Notes under the pieces: model-generated
Databases searched by the model: none
What the model was told of the DNA's origin: nothing
Seen by the model: only the letters and a program-made list of their open reading frames with translations
Part shown: positions 18,389 to 26,333 of the stretch, piece by piece
How positions within the stretch are numbered: the stretch's first letter is position 1
Layout: each line of letters begins with the position of its first letter
Program-made: the position numbers and the translations under genes
DNA from: Epilithonimonas sp042695135
Lineage (GTDB): Bacteria; Bacteroidota; Bacteroidia; Flavobacteriales; Weeksellaceae
Assembly: GCF_042695135.1 (NCBI RefSeq)
Contig: NZ_CP170547.1
Location: 1,984,001 to 2,048,000 of the forward strand
Reading direction: 5' to 3'
Length of the DNA: 64,000 nt

Positions 18389-19666
18389 ATGATAATAGGA
18401 AAAGATATTATTGATCAGTACAACACAGCAGGCGTTGAAAACTTTAACACAGATTTCGATTTTCTGCAAAATAAACTGACAAAATCAGGCGCAAATGTTT
18501 CTGAGATCGTCAACAAAATTGCCGATTTCCAGGTAGCAATTCCAAGCTGGGCTTTAGGCGCAGGTGGAACGAGATTCGGAAGATTTTCTTACGGAGGTGA
18601 ACCTGCTGTTTTGGAACAGAAATTAGATGACGTAGGCTTGCTTCACGCTTTGACGCACTCTGCAGGAGCGGTTTCTCTTCACATTCCCTGGGATATTCCG
18701 AGTGATGTAAGTGCTTTGAAAGAAAGTGCAAAATCTCACGGACTTGTTTTTGACGCGATGAATTCCAATACTTTTCAGGATCAGCCTGGCGCAAAACAAT
18801 CATATAAATTCGGTTCTCTGAATTCAGTTAATGAAGATTCCAGAGCTTACGCTGTTGAACATAACAAGGAAGTAATCAGAATCGGAAAAGAATTAGACTC
18901 CAAAAGTTTGACCGTCTGGTTGGCTGACGGCGCAAGTTTCCCTGGACAATTGAATTTCCAAACCGCTTTATCAAACACTGAAAAAAGTTTGAAAGAAATC
19001 TACGCAGATATGCCGGAAGACTGGAAATTGTTCATCGAGTACAAACCTTACGAACCGAATTTCTACTCAACAACAATCCAGGATTGGGGAACTTCTTTTA
19101 TGCTGGCAAACGCTTGTGGCGAAAGAGCTTTCACATTAGTTGATCTTGGTCACCATTTACCAAATACGAATATCGAGCAGATCGTTGCAACATTGATGTA
19201 CAAAGGAAAATTAGGTGGTTTCCACTTCAATGACAGTAAATATGGCGATGATGATTTGACGGTTGGTTCTATCAAACCTTATGCTTTATTCTTGATTTTC
19301 AACGAATTGGTGTACGGAATTGAAAATAACAAAAACAATCCTTATCCAGCTTGGATGATCGACGCAAGTCACAACATCAAAGATCCGTTGGAAGATCTGT
19401 TGCAATCGTTGGAAGCTATTTTAATCGCTTATGCTCAGGCACTTTTGGTTGATCAGAAAGCATTGAAAACTGCACAATTAAATAATGATGTTGTAGCAGC
19501 GCAGGATATTTTACAAAATGCGTACAGAACAGATGTTCGTCCATTGTTGCAGGCTGCTAGATTGCAGTCCGGCGCAGCATTAGACCCAATCGCAGCTTAC
19601 AGAAATCTTAAAGTAAGAGAAACTTTGATTTCCGAAAGAGGCTGGGCCAAAGCAACCGGATTATAA
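18389..19666 (+). CDS. rhaI: L-rhamnose isomerase, RhaI type
   Basis: Converts L-rhamnose to L-rhamnulose in the cytoplasm. It is a TIM-barrel sugar isomerase of the RhaI (Pseudomonas stutzeri) type, not the E. coli RhaA type. The four metal ligands are recognisable: Glu217 (FIEYKPYEP), Asp252 (LVDLGHH), His279 (GGFHFNDSKYGDDDLTVGS) and Asp325 (WMIDASHN). Each differs by a constant two positions from the numbering I recall for the P. stutzeri enzyme (219, 254, 281, 327). 425 residues is the usual length. It follows the aldolase fusion by 83 bases and precedes the kinase by 239. Confidence 0.92.
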   Translation: MIIGKDIIDQYNTAGVENFNTDFDFLQNKLTKSGANVSEIVNKIADFQVAIPSWALGAGGTRFGRFSYGGEPAVLEQKLDDVGLLHALTHSAGAVSLHIPWDIPSDVSALKESAKSHGLVFDAMNSNTFQDQPGAKQSYKFGSLNSVNEDSRAYAVEHNKEVIRIGKELDSKSLTVWLADGASFPGQLNFQTALSNTEKSLKEIYADMPEDWKLFIEYKPYEPNFYSTTIQDWGTSFMLANACGERAFTLVDLGHHLPNTNIEQIVATLMYKGKLGGFHFNDSKYGDDDLTVGSIKPYALFLIFNELVYGIENNKNNPYPAWMIDASHNIKDPLEDLLQSLEAILIAYAQALLVDQKALKTAQLNNDVVAAQDILQNAYRTDVRPLLQAARLQSGAALDPIAAYRNLKVRETLISERGWAKATGL

Positions 19667-19753
19667 AGTCCGATTTTAATTTTGATAATGATAACTTTCA
19701 TGCAATCTGGAAGTTTTATTATAAACCACTCAATTTTTTTTCATTTAAGGTAA

Positions 19754-19816
19754 AGTGTTTAGAGCATTAAGTTTCAATAAGGTAAGAAGTAATGATTTTC
19801 TTAATATCTAAACACT
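19754..19816. promoter_or_regulatory. Inverted repeat upstream of the rhamnulokinase gene
   Basis: AGTGTTTAGA (19754-19763) and its exact complement TCTAAACACT (19807-19816) flank 43 bases, with further pairing of CATTAAG and CTTAAT inside. The half-word AAGTGTTTA also occurs once upstream of rhaEW at about 16124-16132. It could be an operator, for example for the nearby GntR regulator, or an RNA hairpin in the leader. Evidence is positional only. Confidence 0.35.
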
Positions 19817-19905
19817 CCTTTAAATGATCATCAATTTGACAGAATAATTTTAATTTCGAATCTGAAAAATCTTATTCTTTCATCACTAATTAACTTATTG
19901 CAAGA

Positions 19906-21291
19906 ATGTCCAAAAAAAAGGTAACCATCGTATTTGATATTGGAAAAACCAACAAAAAGTTTTTTTTATTTGATAAAAATTACAAGGAAGTCGTAAGGGA
20001 ATACACAGAATTACCGCTCACAACGGACGAAGACGGTTATCCGACAGAAGATCTTGCGGCACTTCAGAACTGGATCAAAGATAATTTCAATGCGATCCTT
20101 GATGATGAAAATTTCGATGTAAAAGCAATTAATTTTTCTACGTACGGGGCTAGTTTCGTACACTTGGATCACAAGGGAAATGTCCTGACACCTTTATACA
20201 ATTACACCAAACCAATCGATGAAGATATCCTCGATCTGTTCTACGAAAAACACGGCGATAAACTGAAAATTGCCCGAGAAACAGCATCGCCTCAAGCAGG
20301 GATGTTGAACTCAGGTCTGCAATTATTCTGGTTGAAATATAAACATCCGGAAGTTTTTAGTAAAATCCGTTACAGTCTTCATTTACCTCAATATTTATCG
20401 TATTTATTTACCGGAATTTGTGTTTCGGAATTTACGTCAATCGGCTGTCACACCAATTTGTGGGATTACGACAAAGGCGATTACCACGATTGGGTTTATG
20501 AGGAAGAAATCGATATTCTGATGCCGCCAATCGTACCAACTTCTGCGAGTATCAATACGTCTTACAGAAACAAAAAAATTAAAATCGGTGTCGGAATTCA
20601 TGACAGTTCTTCGGCATTATTGCCCTATATTTTAAGCAAGAAAAATCCGTTTTTATTATTATCAACAGGAACTTGGAGTATCTCTCTGAATCCTTTTAAT
20701 GATGAAAGTTTAACAGACGAAGATATCGAAAACAACTGCCTGAATTACATGCGAATCGATGGAAAACGTGTAAAAGCTTCCCGATTTTTTATGGGAAATG
20801 AATACCGAATCCAAGTCGAAAAACTTTGTGCTTACTACGGAAAAGAATATGGCGCACATCGAGAAGTGGAGTTTGATCAGGAATTATATTTAAATTTAAT
20901 GAAAAACAAAGCGGTCTATTTCCGATTTGAAGGCATTATTTTGAAACGAAAAATGATCACCGAAACCGATCTCAAATCTTTCGCAACCTTTGAAGAAGCG
21001 TATCATCAATTAATGATAGAATTAATGGATTTGCAGATTCACACAATCAAAAATGCCATCGGAAACTCAGAAATTGACACGATTTATATTGATGGCGGAT
21101 TTACAGACAACGACGTTTTTATGAAACTAATGTCACATCATTTCCAACATTACAATGTGATGTCAACGCATTCGCCGCTTGGTTCGGCCTTGGGAGCTTC
21201 AATGGTCATTTCGAACAAGAAAATTGACGAAACATTTCTTCAACAGCATTATCAGATGAAAGTGCTTCAACCGCTAATTCTTAACTTATAA
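19906..21291 (+). CDS. rhaB: FGGY-family carbohydrate kinase, probable L-rhamnulokinase
   Basis: Expected to phosphorylate L-rhamnulose to rhamnulose-1-phosphate, linking RhaI to the aldolase. N-terminal phosphate-binding motif FDIGKTNKK lies at 10-18. FLLLSTGTWSISLNPF is the second-domain ATP-binding segment, and IDGGFTDND (Asp396-Gly-Gly) is the adenosine-binding motif of FGGY kinases. 461 residues is a normal length. Substrate assignment rests on its place between the isomerase and lactate dehydrogenase genes; the family also includes fuculokinases and xylulokinases. lldD starts only 3 bases after its stop, so the two are cotranscribed. Confidence 0.85.
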   Translation: MSKKKVTIVFDIGKTNKKFFLFDKNYKEVVREYTELPLTTDEDGYPTEDLAALQNWIKDNFNAILDDENFDVKAINFSTYGASFVHLDHKGNVLTPLYNYTKPIDEDILDLFYEKHGDKLKIARETASPQAGMLNSGLQLFWLKYKHPEVFSKIRYSLHLPQYLSYLFTGICVSEFTSIGCHTNLWDYDKGDYHDWVYEEEIDILMPPIVPTSASINTSYRNKKIKIGVGIHDSSSALLPYILSKKNPFLLLSTGTWSISLNPFNDESLTDEDIENNCLNYMRIDGKRVKASRFFMGNEYRIQVEKLCAYYGKEYGAHREVEFDQELYLNLMKNKAVYFRFEGIILKRKMITETDLKSFATFEEAYHQLMIELMDLQIHTIKNAIGNSEIDTIYIDGGFTDNDVFMKLMSHHFQHYNVMSTHSPLGSALGASMVISNKKIDETFLQQHYQMKVLQPLILNL

Positions 21292-21294
21292 ATC

Positions 21295-22446
21295 ATGGCA
21301 TTTCCATTTGATACCAATTATGCTTCGCTAGAACTTCTGATCGAAAAAGCAAAGAAAAGAATGCCCCGTTTCGCTTTCGAATATCTCGATGGCGGTTGTA
21401 ACGAAAATATCAACCGAGACAGAAATACGACTGAGTTAAGAGAAGTTTTGCTTCGTCCTCAGTATCTTCAGAATAATTACCGTGAAGCCAATATGGAAAC
21501 TGAATTGTTTGGTGTTAAATATTCTGCACCATTCGGGATTTCGCCGGTTGGTTTACAAGGTTTAATGTGGCCGAATGCACCGGAAATTTTAGCAAAAGCG
21601 GCTTTCAAACATAATATTCCTTTTATTTTAAGTACCGTTACAACAAGCAGTATTGAAAGAATTGCTGAATTGACGGAAGGAAAAGCCTGGTATCAACTTT
21701 ATCATCCAAGAGAAGAATGGCTGCGTGATGATATTCTCGAACGTTGTGAAGCTTCTGGCTACGACGTTTTGGTAGTTTTAGCTGATGTTCCGACTTTTGG
21801 TTATAGAGCAAAAGAAATCAGAAATGGTCTTGCAATGCCGCCTCAATTAAATTTGAGAACCGTTTCTCAGGCAATGGTAAAACCGCAATGGTGTCTGGAA
21901 ATGCTGAAACACGGCGTTCCAAGCTTTGCTACGATGGATAAATATATGGACAAAAATATGGGCGTAAAACAGCTCGGACAGTTCATGAATTCTACATTTT
22001 CCGGAAGATTGAACTCAGACAGAATCAAAGCAATCCGTGACAAATGGAAAGGAAAATTGGTCATCAAAGGTGTTGCCTCGGATGAAGATGCTGGAGAATC
22101 CGTAAGATTAGGATTTGACGGAATGATTATTTCAAATCACGGTGGAAGGCAATTGGATGCCGGAGAATCAACGATTTCAGTAGTTAAAGAAATCAGTGAA
22201 AAGTATAAAGATCAAATCAAAATAATGATGGACAGTGGCGTAAGAACCGGTCCGGATGTTGCCCGTGCATTAAGCTGTGGCGCTGAATTTACATTTATGG
22301 GAAGAACTTTTATGTATGCCGTCGGCGCTTTAGGCGAAAAAGGCGGCGATCATATTATTGAAATGCTAAAAATGCAGTTCAGACAAGTAATGGAGCAGCT
22401 TTGTTGTAATGAAACGACAGATCTGCAGAATTTCAGGGTAAAATAA
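21295..22446 (+). CDS. lldD: FMN-dependent L-lactate dehydrogenase
   Basis: Membrane-linked alpha-hydroxy-acid dehydrogenase that oxidises L-lactate to pyruvate, passing electrons to the respiratory chain. The opening MPRFAFEYLDGGCNENINRDRN and the block GISPVGLQGLMWPNAPEILA belong to the LldD/glycolate-oxidase family. SNHGGRQLD carries the catalytic His282 and the substrate-binding Arg; MMDSGVRTGPDVARAL and FMGRTFMYAV bind FMN phosphate. 383 residues is normal. Being coupled to rhaB by a 3-base gap, it most likely uses the L-lactate produced by RhaEW, so rhamnose carbon goes to pyruvate and is not excreted as propanediol or lactate. Confidence 0.9.
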   Translation: MAFPFDTNYASLELLIEKAKKRMPRFAFEYLDGGCNENINRDRNTTELREVLLRPQYLQNNYREANMETELFGVKYSAPFGISPVGLQGLMWPNAPEILAKAAFKHNIPFILSTVTTSSIERIAELTEGKAWYQLYHPREEWLRDDILERCEASGYDVLVVLADVPTFGYRAKEIRNGLAMPPQLNLRTVSQAMVKPQWCLEMLKHGVPSFATMDKYMDKNMGVKQLGQFMNSTFSGRLNSDRIKAIRDKWKGKLVIKGVASDEDAGESVRLGFDGMIISNHGGRQLDAGESTISVVKEISEKYKDQIKIMMDSGVRTGPDVARALSCGAEFTFMGRTFMYAVGALGEKGGDHIIEMLKMQFRQVMEQLCCNETTDLQNFRVK

Positions 22447-22458
22447 TTACTTTAAATT

Positions 22459-22522
22459 TCAATAGGAGCGGGCTTTAGCCCGTTTTCAAAAGATGAAATT
22501 TTCATTATGGCTTTAGCCAAAC
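22459..22522. repeat. Palindromic intergenic repeat, family A copy 2
   Basis: GAGCGGGCTTTAGCCCG with the upstream CAATAG matches 24 bases of the copy at 6042-6107, and ATGGCTTTAGCCAAACT (22507-22523) matches its second module. It follows the lldD stop directly. Confidence 0.75.
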
Positions 22523-22560
22523 TCTTGCATTTATATTTGTAGAAGAACAGTTTTATAAAC

Positions 22561-22682
22561 AAACCTCCGTTAAGAGGTGACGTTTGTAGAATAGAAGTTT
22601 TTAAATAATTAGCTCCAGAGGAGCGATATGTTTGTAGCAATCAATACAAGTCACAAAGCTGAGCTCCGTAGGAGCGACACAA
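22561..22682. repeat. Palindromic intergenic repeats, family B (three modules)
   Basis: Three hairpin modules stand in a row: ACCTCCGTTAAGAGGT (about 22563-22578), AGCTCCAGAGGAGC (22611-22624, followed by GATATGTTTGTAG) and GAGCTCCGTAGGAGCG (22661-22676). The last two share core and tail with the copies at 8071-8150. They fill the gap between the convergent lldD and gntR genes. Confidence 0.72.
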
Positions 22683-22692
22683 TCTGAAATAA

Positions 22693-23739
22693 TTACAGCG
22701 AATCTCTCTCAATAAATTTAAAAACATTATTCACCTGTTCTTTTTTATTTTTAAGAACCATATAAGCCGCAGACTCTGCCATAGCTTTGAAATCCGTCGT
22801 AATTACAGTGATCCCGAGTAATTCTTTCAAAGGTGTTTCGTTGTAAGAAATGATTCCTATATCTTCACCAAGTTTCAGATTTTTCTGCCTGATTTGCTTT
22901 ACCAGATTCACCAGATCACGTTCTTGGATTGTCACGAAAATATCTTTGTCCTGCAATTCCATATCGGGATAGATGGCGTCCAGAATTTCATAATCAAATT
23001 TAAATTCTTTACAAAATTTCTCAAATCCACGTACAATTCTAAAAGGGTAAGGATTGATAGACTTATCAGGATAAACTAAAATGATCTTTTCGTATTTTTT
23101 GATTTTTTCTAAACCTTCTTTCAGGGCATTGTAAATATCAAGTGCAAAATCCTGAAAAACAGAACCGTATTCTCCGGAGATATTAGGTTTTGTGTTGTCC
23201 AGCATTACCAGTTTATTCTTAGGAATTTTCTCGATCATATCAATCACTTCCTGCGTAGAACTTGTGTGTTTGGACTGATCATCACGGAAATGCGGCATCA
23301 CAACATAATAATCAAATCCGCCGATATTTCGTTTCAAAGCATTAATGAAAAGTGTCTCGTCGCAGTGATAAATGTACATTTCGACATTTCCTTTAGACCC
23401 GATGGCATTCACAAAATAATCGTAGATCATCATTTTATAAGTGCTCGGTTTATTGATCAGAAAGAAAATATTAATGACATCATTCTTATTGATGCGGGAA
23501 ATGTAGTAGCCTTTCCCTTTTACAGATTCGATGATCTGTCTTTTGCGAAGTTCTTTGTAAGCTTTTTCAACAGTGTCTCTCGAGAGAAAGCAGGATTCAC
23601 TGAGTTCATTAATGGAAGGTATTTTTTCTCCAATTTTAATTTCTCCGCCGTCAATTCCGTTCAGGATAGAATCCACAATCTGTTTGTATTTCGGAACTCT
23701 GGAGTTTTCATTAATATTGATTTCGAATGTTTCTGCCAT
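22693..23739 (-). CDS. GntR-family regulator with LacI-type sugar-sensor domain
   Basis: Transcription factor, likely controlling the neighbouring rhamnose and pectin genes. Residues ~8-80 form a GntR winged helix (VPKYKQIVDSILNGIDGGEI, GEKIPSINELSESCFLSRDT, VEKAYKELRKRQIIESVKGK). Residues ~90-345 resemble a periplasmic-binding-protein/LacI sensor fold (NIFFLINKPSTYKMMIYDYF, GFDYYVVMPHF, DIGIISYNETPLKELLGITV), an architecture frequent in Bacteroidota. It is convergent with lldD across a repeat cluster. It is the only DNA-binding regulator within the sugar locus, so rhamnose or a phosphorylated derivative is the best guess for its ligand. The binding site is unknown. Confidence 0.82.
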   Translation of the reverse strand: MAETFEININENSRVPKYKQIVDSILNGIDGGEIKIGEKIPSINELSESCFLSRDTVEKAYKELRKRQIIESVKGKGYYISRINKNDVINIFFLINKPSTYKMMIYDYFVNAIGSKGNVEMYIYHCDETLFINALKRNIGGFDYYVVMPHFRDDQSKHTSSTQEVIDMIEKIPKNKLVMLDNTKPNISGEYGSVFQDFALDIYNALKEGLEKIKKYEKIILVYPDKSINPYPFRIVRGFEKFCKEFKFDYEILDAIYPDMELQDKDIFVTIQERDLVNLVKQIRQKNLKLGEDIGIISYNETPLKELLGITVITTDFKAMAESAAYMVLKNKKEQVNNVFKFIERDSL

Positions 23740-24094
23740 GATTTCAAGTAGAAGATATTCTTCCCGGATTTAAAAATAATAATTTTATGAATTGATTATT
23801 AGTTGACAAAAGATACAAAATTTATGTTGATCTGAATGTTAAATCTAATAATCTCTATAATTAATTAAATAGCAGATATTATTTTGTTTTAGATAGAATA
23901 TTTTTCATTAATAAATGAATTAATCTGTATTTATTTATTAATAATATAATTTGAATAAACGTCAACTTTCAGATAATTTTTACAAAATTCTCCTGTTTGC
24001 AAAGCAGCTGATGATTTATTAAGATAAAGACCATTTGATCTCAGCAGAATCTACGCTATGTTGTTTATTAATTTAGTCCTGAAAAATTTTAAAC
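23740..24094. other. AT-rich intergenic region upstream of gntR
   Basis: About 355 bases without a credible gene. It contains the leader of the minus-strand regulator and, at its right end, the terminator of the minus-strand pectin operon. TATCTTTTG on the minus strand near 23808 approaches the -7 consensus but has one extra base. Nothing else recognised. Confidence 0.5.
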
Positions 24095-24121
24095 AAAAAA
24101 AGCCTGCCATTTCTGACAGAC
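24095..24121 (-). terminator. Terminator of the minus-strand pectin operon
   Basis: Read on the minus strand, GTCTGTCA-GAAA-TGGCAGGC forms an 8-base stem (two G-U pairs) followed by seven T. It lies 25 bases beyond the stop of the last operon gene. Confidence 0.8.
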
Positions 24122-24146
24122 CCACTAACTAAAATATGAATCTTTT

Positions 24147-26285
24147 TTAAGGCATTTTTTTGAAGCCTTCTGCTTTTATTTTCCAAGTTCCGTCTTTCGG
24201 GAAACCCGGAAATTGCCCTGTCGAACTGTCCCAACCTTCCAGCATCATAGCAACAGCAGCCAAAGTTCCGCCATTTCCCGGAAGATAAATTCTAAGTCGT
24301 TTGTCTTGGAAATTATGCCCATTTTTCAGATAAGTATTCGTCTGAATATTCATAAAAAGAGCATCCAGAGCTTTGTTTGGAAGACCAAGCCTTGCTGCAT
24401 TCATCGCTGTCATCGGGAAATCCCAGCCCCAGGTATTTTCCCAGCTCCATCTCTCCCAAACGATGTCAAGGGTGTTTTTCATAATTTTTTTATCCAATTT
24501 CGGAGACTCAGGAACCATTCCTAATGCGCCTAAAACTGCAGGATGATCGGTCATCCATTTTGGAAATGTGAAAGAATCTTTCGCCGATTCTGTCGATAAA
24601 TAAATGCCATCCTGAACCGGAAGCGGAGCTAATTTAGAAATTACATCATCCCATTTTTTATCTCTCGGTTGTCCCAATCTTTCTTTCCATTCTTGAGCGA
24701 TTTTCAACGACCAATCCCAATACGCCACTTCGTAAGTCGGGTTGTAAGTGTCTTTCGCAGGGAAAACTTCCTGCGCCGGAATAACACCTTTTCCTAAGTT
24801 GTAGCGATTTTTTTCCTTGTCATAAGTCGCAAAATCAGCCATAAAATCAGCAGTCGCAAAAATCAAATCTTTGTATTTTTCCAATACTTTTTTGTCCTTG
24901 CTGTTGCGATACAAAAGTTCGGTCATATAAATGATGTGCGGCTGTTCCCATATCAAAAATGCTGCGACAGAAGACGGACTTTCGTTCCCGTCATTATCAG
25001 ACATTTTAATCCAACGGACACCTTTATAACCTTGTCTTTCTGCTAATTTTTTTGCCTTATCAAAAGTTCTGAAATAATAATCCAGTTGTTTTTCCAAAAT
25101 TTCCGGTCTTCCCCACAAAGCGTAATGAACGCCGTGCCACCAATGCATTTCTGTGTGCGGTTTTCCATACCAGCTATTGAAGGTCAAGCCAGTTTCCTGA
25201 GGAGGATTATTTCCACCGCACTGCACTTTGGTCAAATATTCAGATAAGACAACTCTTCTTTCAAGCTCATTGGCTCTCGGGTCTGTACTTCCTTCAAAAT
25301 CAACGGCAGCACCGCTTTCCCAAAAGTTTTTCCAGCCTGAAGTACTTTCTTTTTCAGCATCCGCAAATAAAGTTCTGTTCGATTTCGGACTTTTTGCTGA
25401 AAACTCAACACTCAGTTCTATTGTTTTATTTTTAGCAGAAGGTTCGTAAACGAAATAATGTTTTCCTGCTTCACGAAGTTTTCCTTCCGTAAAATTGAAT
25501 TGAGTATAGTAATCAGTGCTCTGTAGCTTATGCTGAATTAAACCTTGTGTTGATTGTGACGAAACGATTTTTGTTGTGTGGTCATTTTCGTTTCCGTAAA
25601 AAGCAGCGTCATCCAAAAACTGTCCGGTCGGAGAAGGGTAGCGTGCGAAAACTTTCAGCTTGTTTTTTGAAATCAGATCAGATTCAATTTTCACCCCAAT
25701 TTTATCTGAATTTTGTAAAGAAGCCGTCCAGACTTTGACCGGAGTTCCTTCCAGTGAAAATTCGCTGGTAATAATTCCCGTCCACAAATCAATTTTCTGA
25801 TTGATGTTGGTTAAATCTGAAATTTTTGCTTTCTGACCATCTTTTTTCGTGAGTTCAATCCCGATATTTCCCAATTGCAAACGGTGTTGATTGACACGGA
25901 AATATTCAACGGCTTCTTTGTTTCGTTCGGGAGATTTTAATTGCGTACTGTAAAGCGCTTTACGACCGTCGTTATTGAAATCATAAGCTTTCAACGTTTC
26001 CTCAAACTTATAGTTTTGAGTGTTCGGGAAACTGTCCCAACCCCATTCAGACTGAGTTCCGAGAGAAACTCCGTTTTTATAATATTCGGGGAACGACTGC
26101 ATTCCTGTAATATCAACGGTGTAGGCAAATTTTCCGTTTCCAACCGTCAATGTTGATAGTGTATCAGCTTTGGTGTTGACCACATTATGTCGCTGAACGA
26201 CCTTCTTTCTGTCGATTTTCTGGGCATTCATTGAAGAAAATCCCATTAGGAAAATCCCTAGATATATTGCTGTTTTTTTATTCAT
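24147..26285 (-). CDS. Secreted six-hairpin glycosidase-like protein
   Basis: A signal peptide ends near residue 21 (MGFSSMNAQ). Residues ~35-330 look like an N-terminal beta-sandwich. Residues ~340-690 look helical in the manner of (alpha/alpha)6 glycosidases of the GH65/GH95/GH78 type, with SWYGKPHTEMHWWHGVHYAL, RWIKMSDNDGNESPSS, NPTYEVAYWDWSLKIAQEW and WSWENTWGWDFPMTAMNAARL. The Glu in TEMHWWH is a plausible catalytic acid. I cannot assign a numbered family. It is the last gene of a three-gene operon with a 48-base gap from the preceding gene. Location suggests attack on a pectic side chain or glycan terminus. Confidence 0.6.
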   Translation of the reverse strand: MNKKTAIYLGIFLMGFSSMNAQKIDRKKVVQRHNVVNTKADTLSTLTVGNGKFAYTVDITGMQSFPEYYKNGVSLGTQSEWGWDSFPNTQNYKFEETLKAYDFNNDGRKALYSTQLKSPERNKEAVEYFRVNQHRLQLGNIGIELTKKDGQKAKISDLTNINQKIDLWTGIITSEFSLEGTPVKVWTASLQNSDKIGVKIESDLISKNKLKVFARYPSPTGQFLDDAAFYGNENDHTTKIVSSQSTQGLIQHKLQSTDYYTQFNFTEGKLREAGKHYFVYEPSAKNKTIELSVEFSAKSPKSNRTLFADAEKESTSGWKNFWESGAAVDFEGSTDPRANELERRVVLSEYLTKVQCGGNNPPQETGLTFNSWYGKPHTEMHWWHGVHYALWGRPEILEKQLDYYFRTFDKAKKLAERQGYKGVRWIKMSDNDGNESPSSVAAFLIWEQPHIIYMTELLYRNSKDKKVLEKYKDLIFATADFMADFATYDKEKNRYNLGKGVIPAQEVFPAKDTYNPTYEVAYWDWSLKIAQEWKERLGQPRDKKWDDVISKLAPLPVQDGIYLSTESAKDSFTFPKWMTDHPAVLGALGMVPESPKLDKKIMKNTLDIVWERWSWENTWGWDFPMTAMNAARLGLPNKALDALFMNIQTNTYLKNGHNFQDKRLRIYLPGNGGTLAAVAMMLEGWDSSTGQFPGFPKDGTWKIKAEGFKKMP

Positions 26286-26333
26286 AATTCATTATTTAAG
26301 ACGGAATTCGAATTTTTTATTTACTTAATTATT

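Noticed and set aside
22452..22640. 62-codon minus-strand frame between lldD and gntR
   Set aside because: It lies entirely within the repeat cluster; the frame results from the palindromic modules.
22459..22682. CRISPR array
   Set aside because: Modules are different palindromes with irregular spacing and no unique spacers of constant length; no cas gene is present.
23266..23751. 161-codon frame opposite the GntR gene
   Set aside because: It is a shadow of the regulator on the other strand, with no recognisable motif and no ribosome-binding context.
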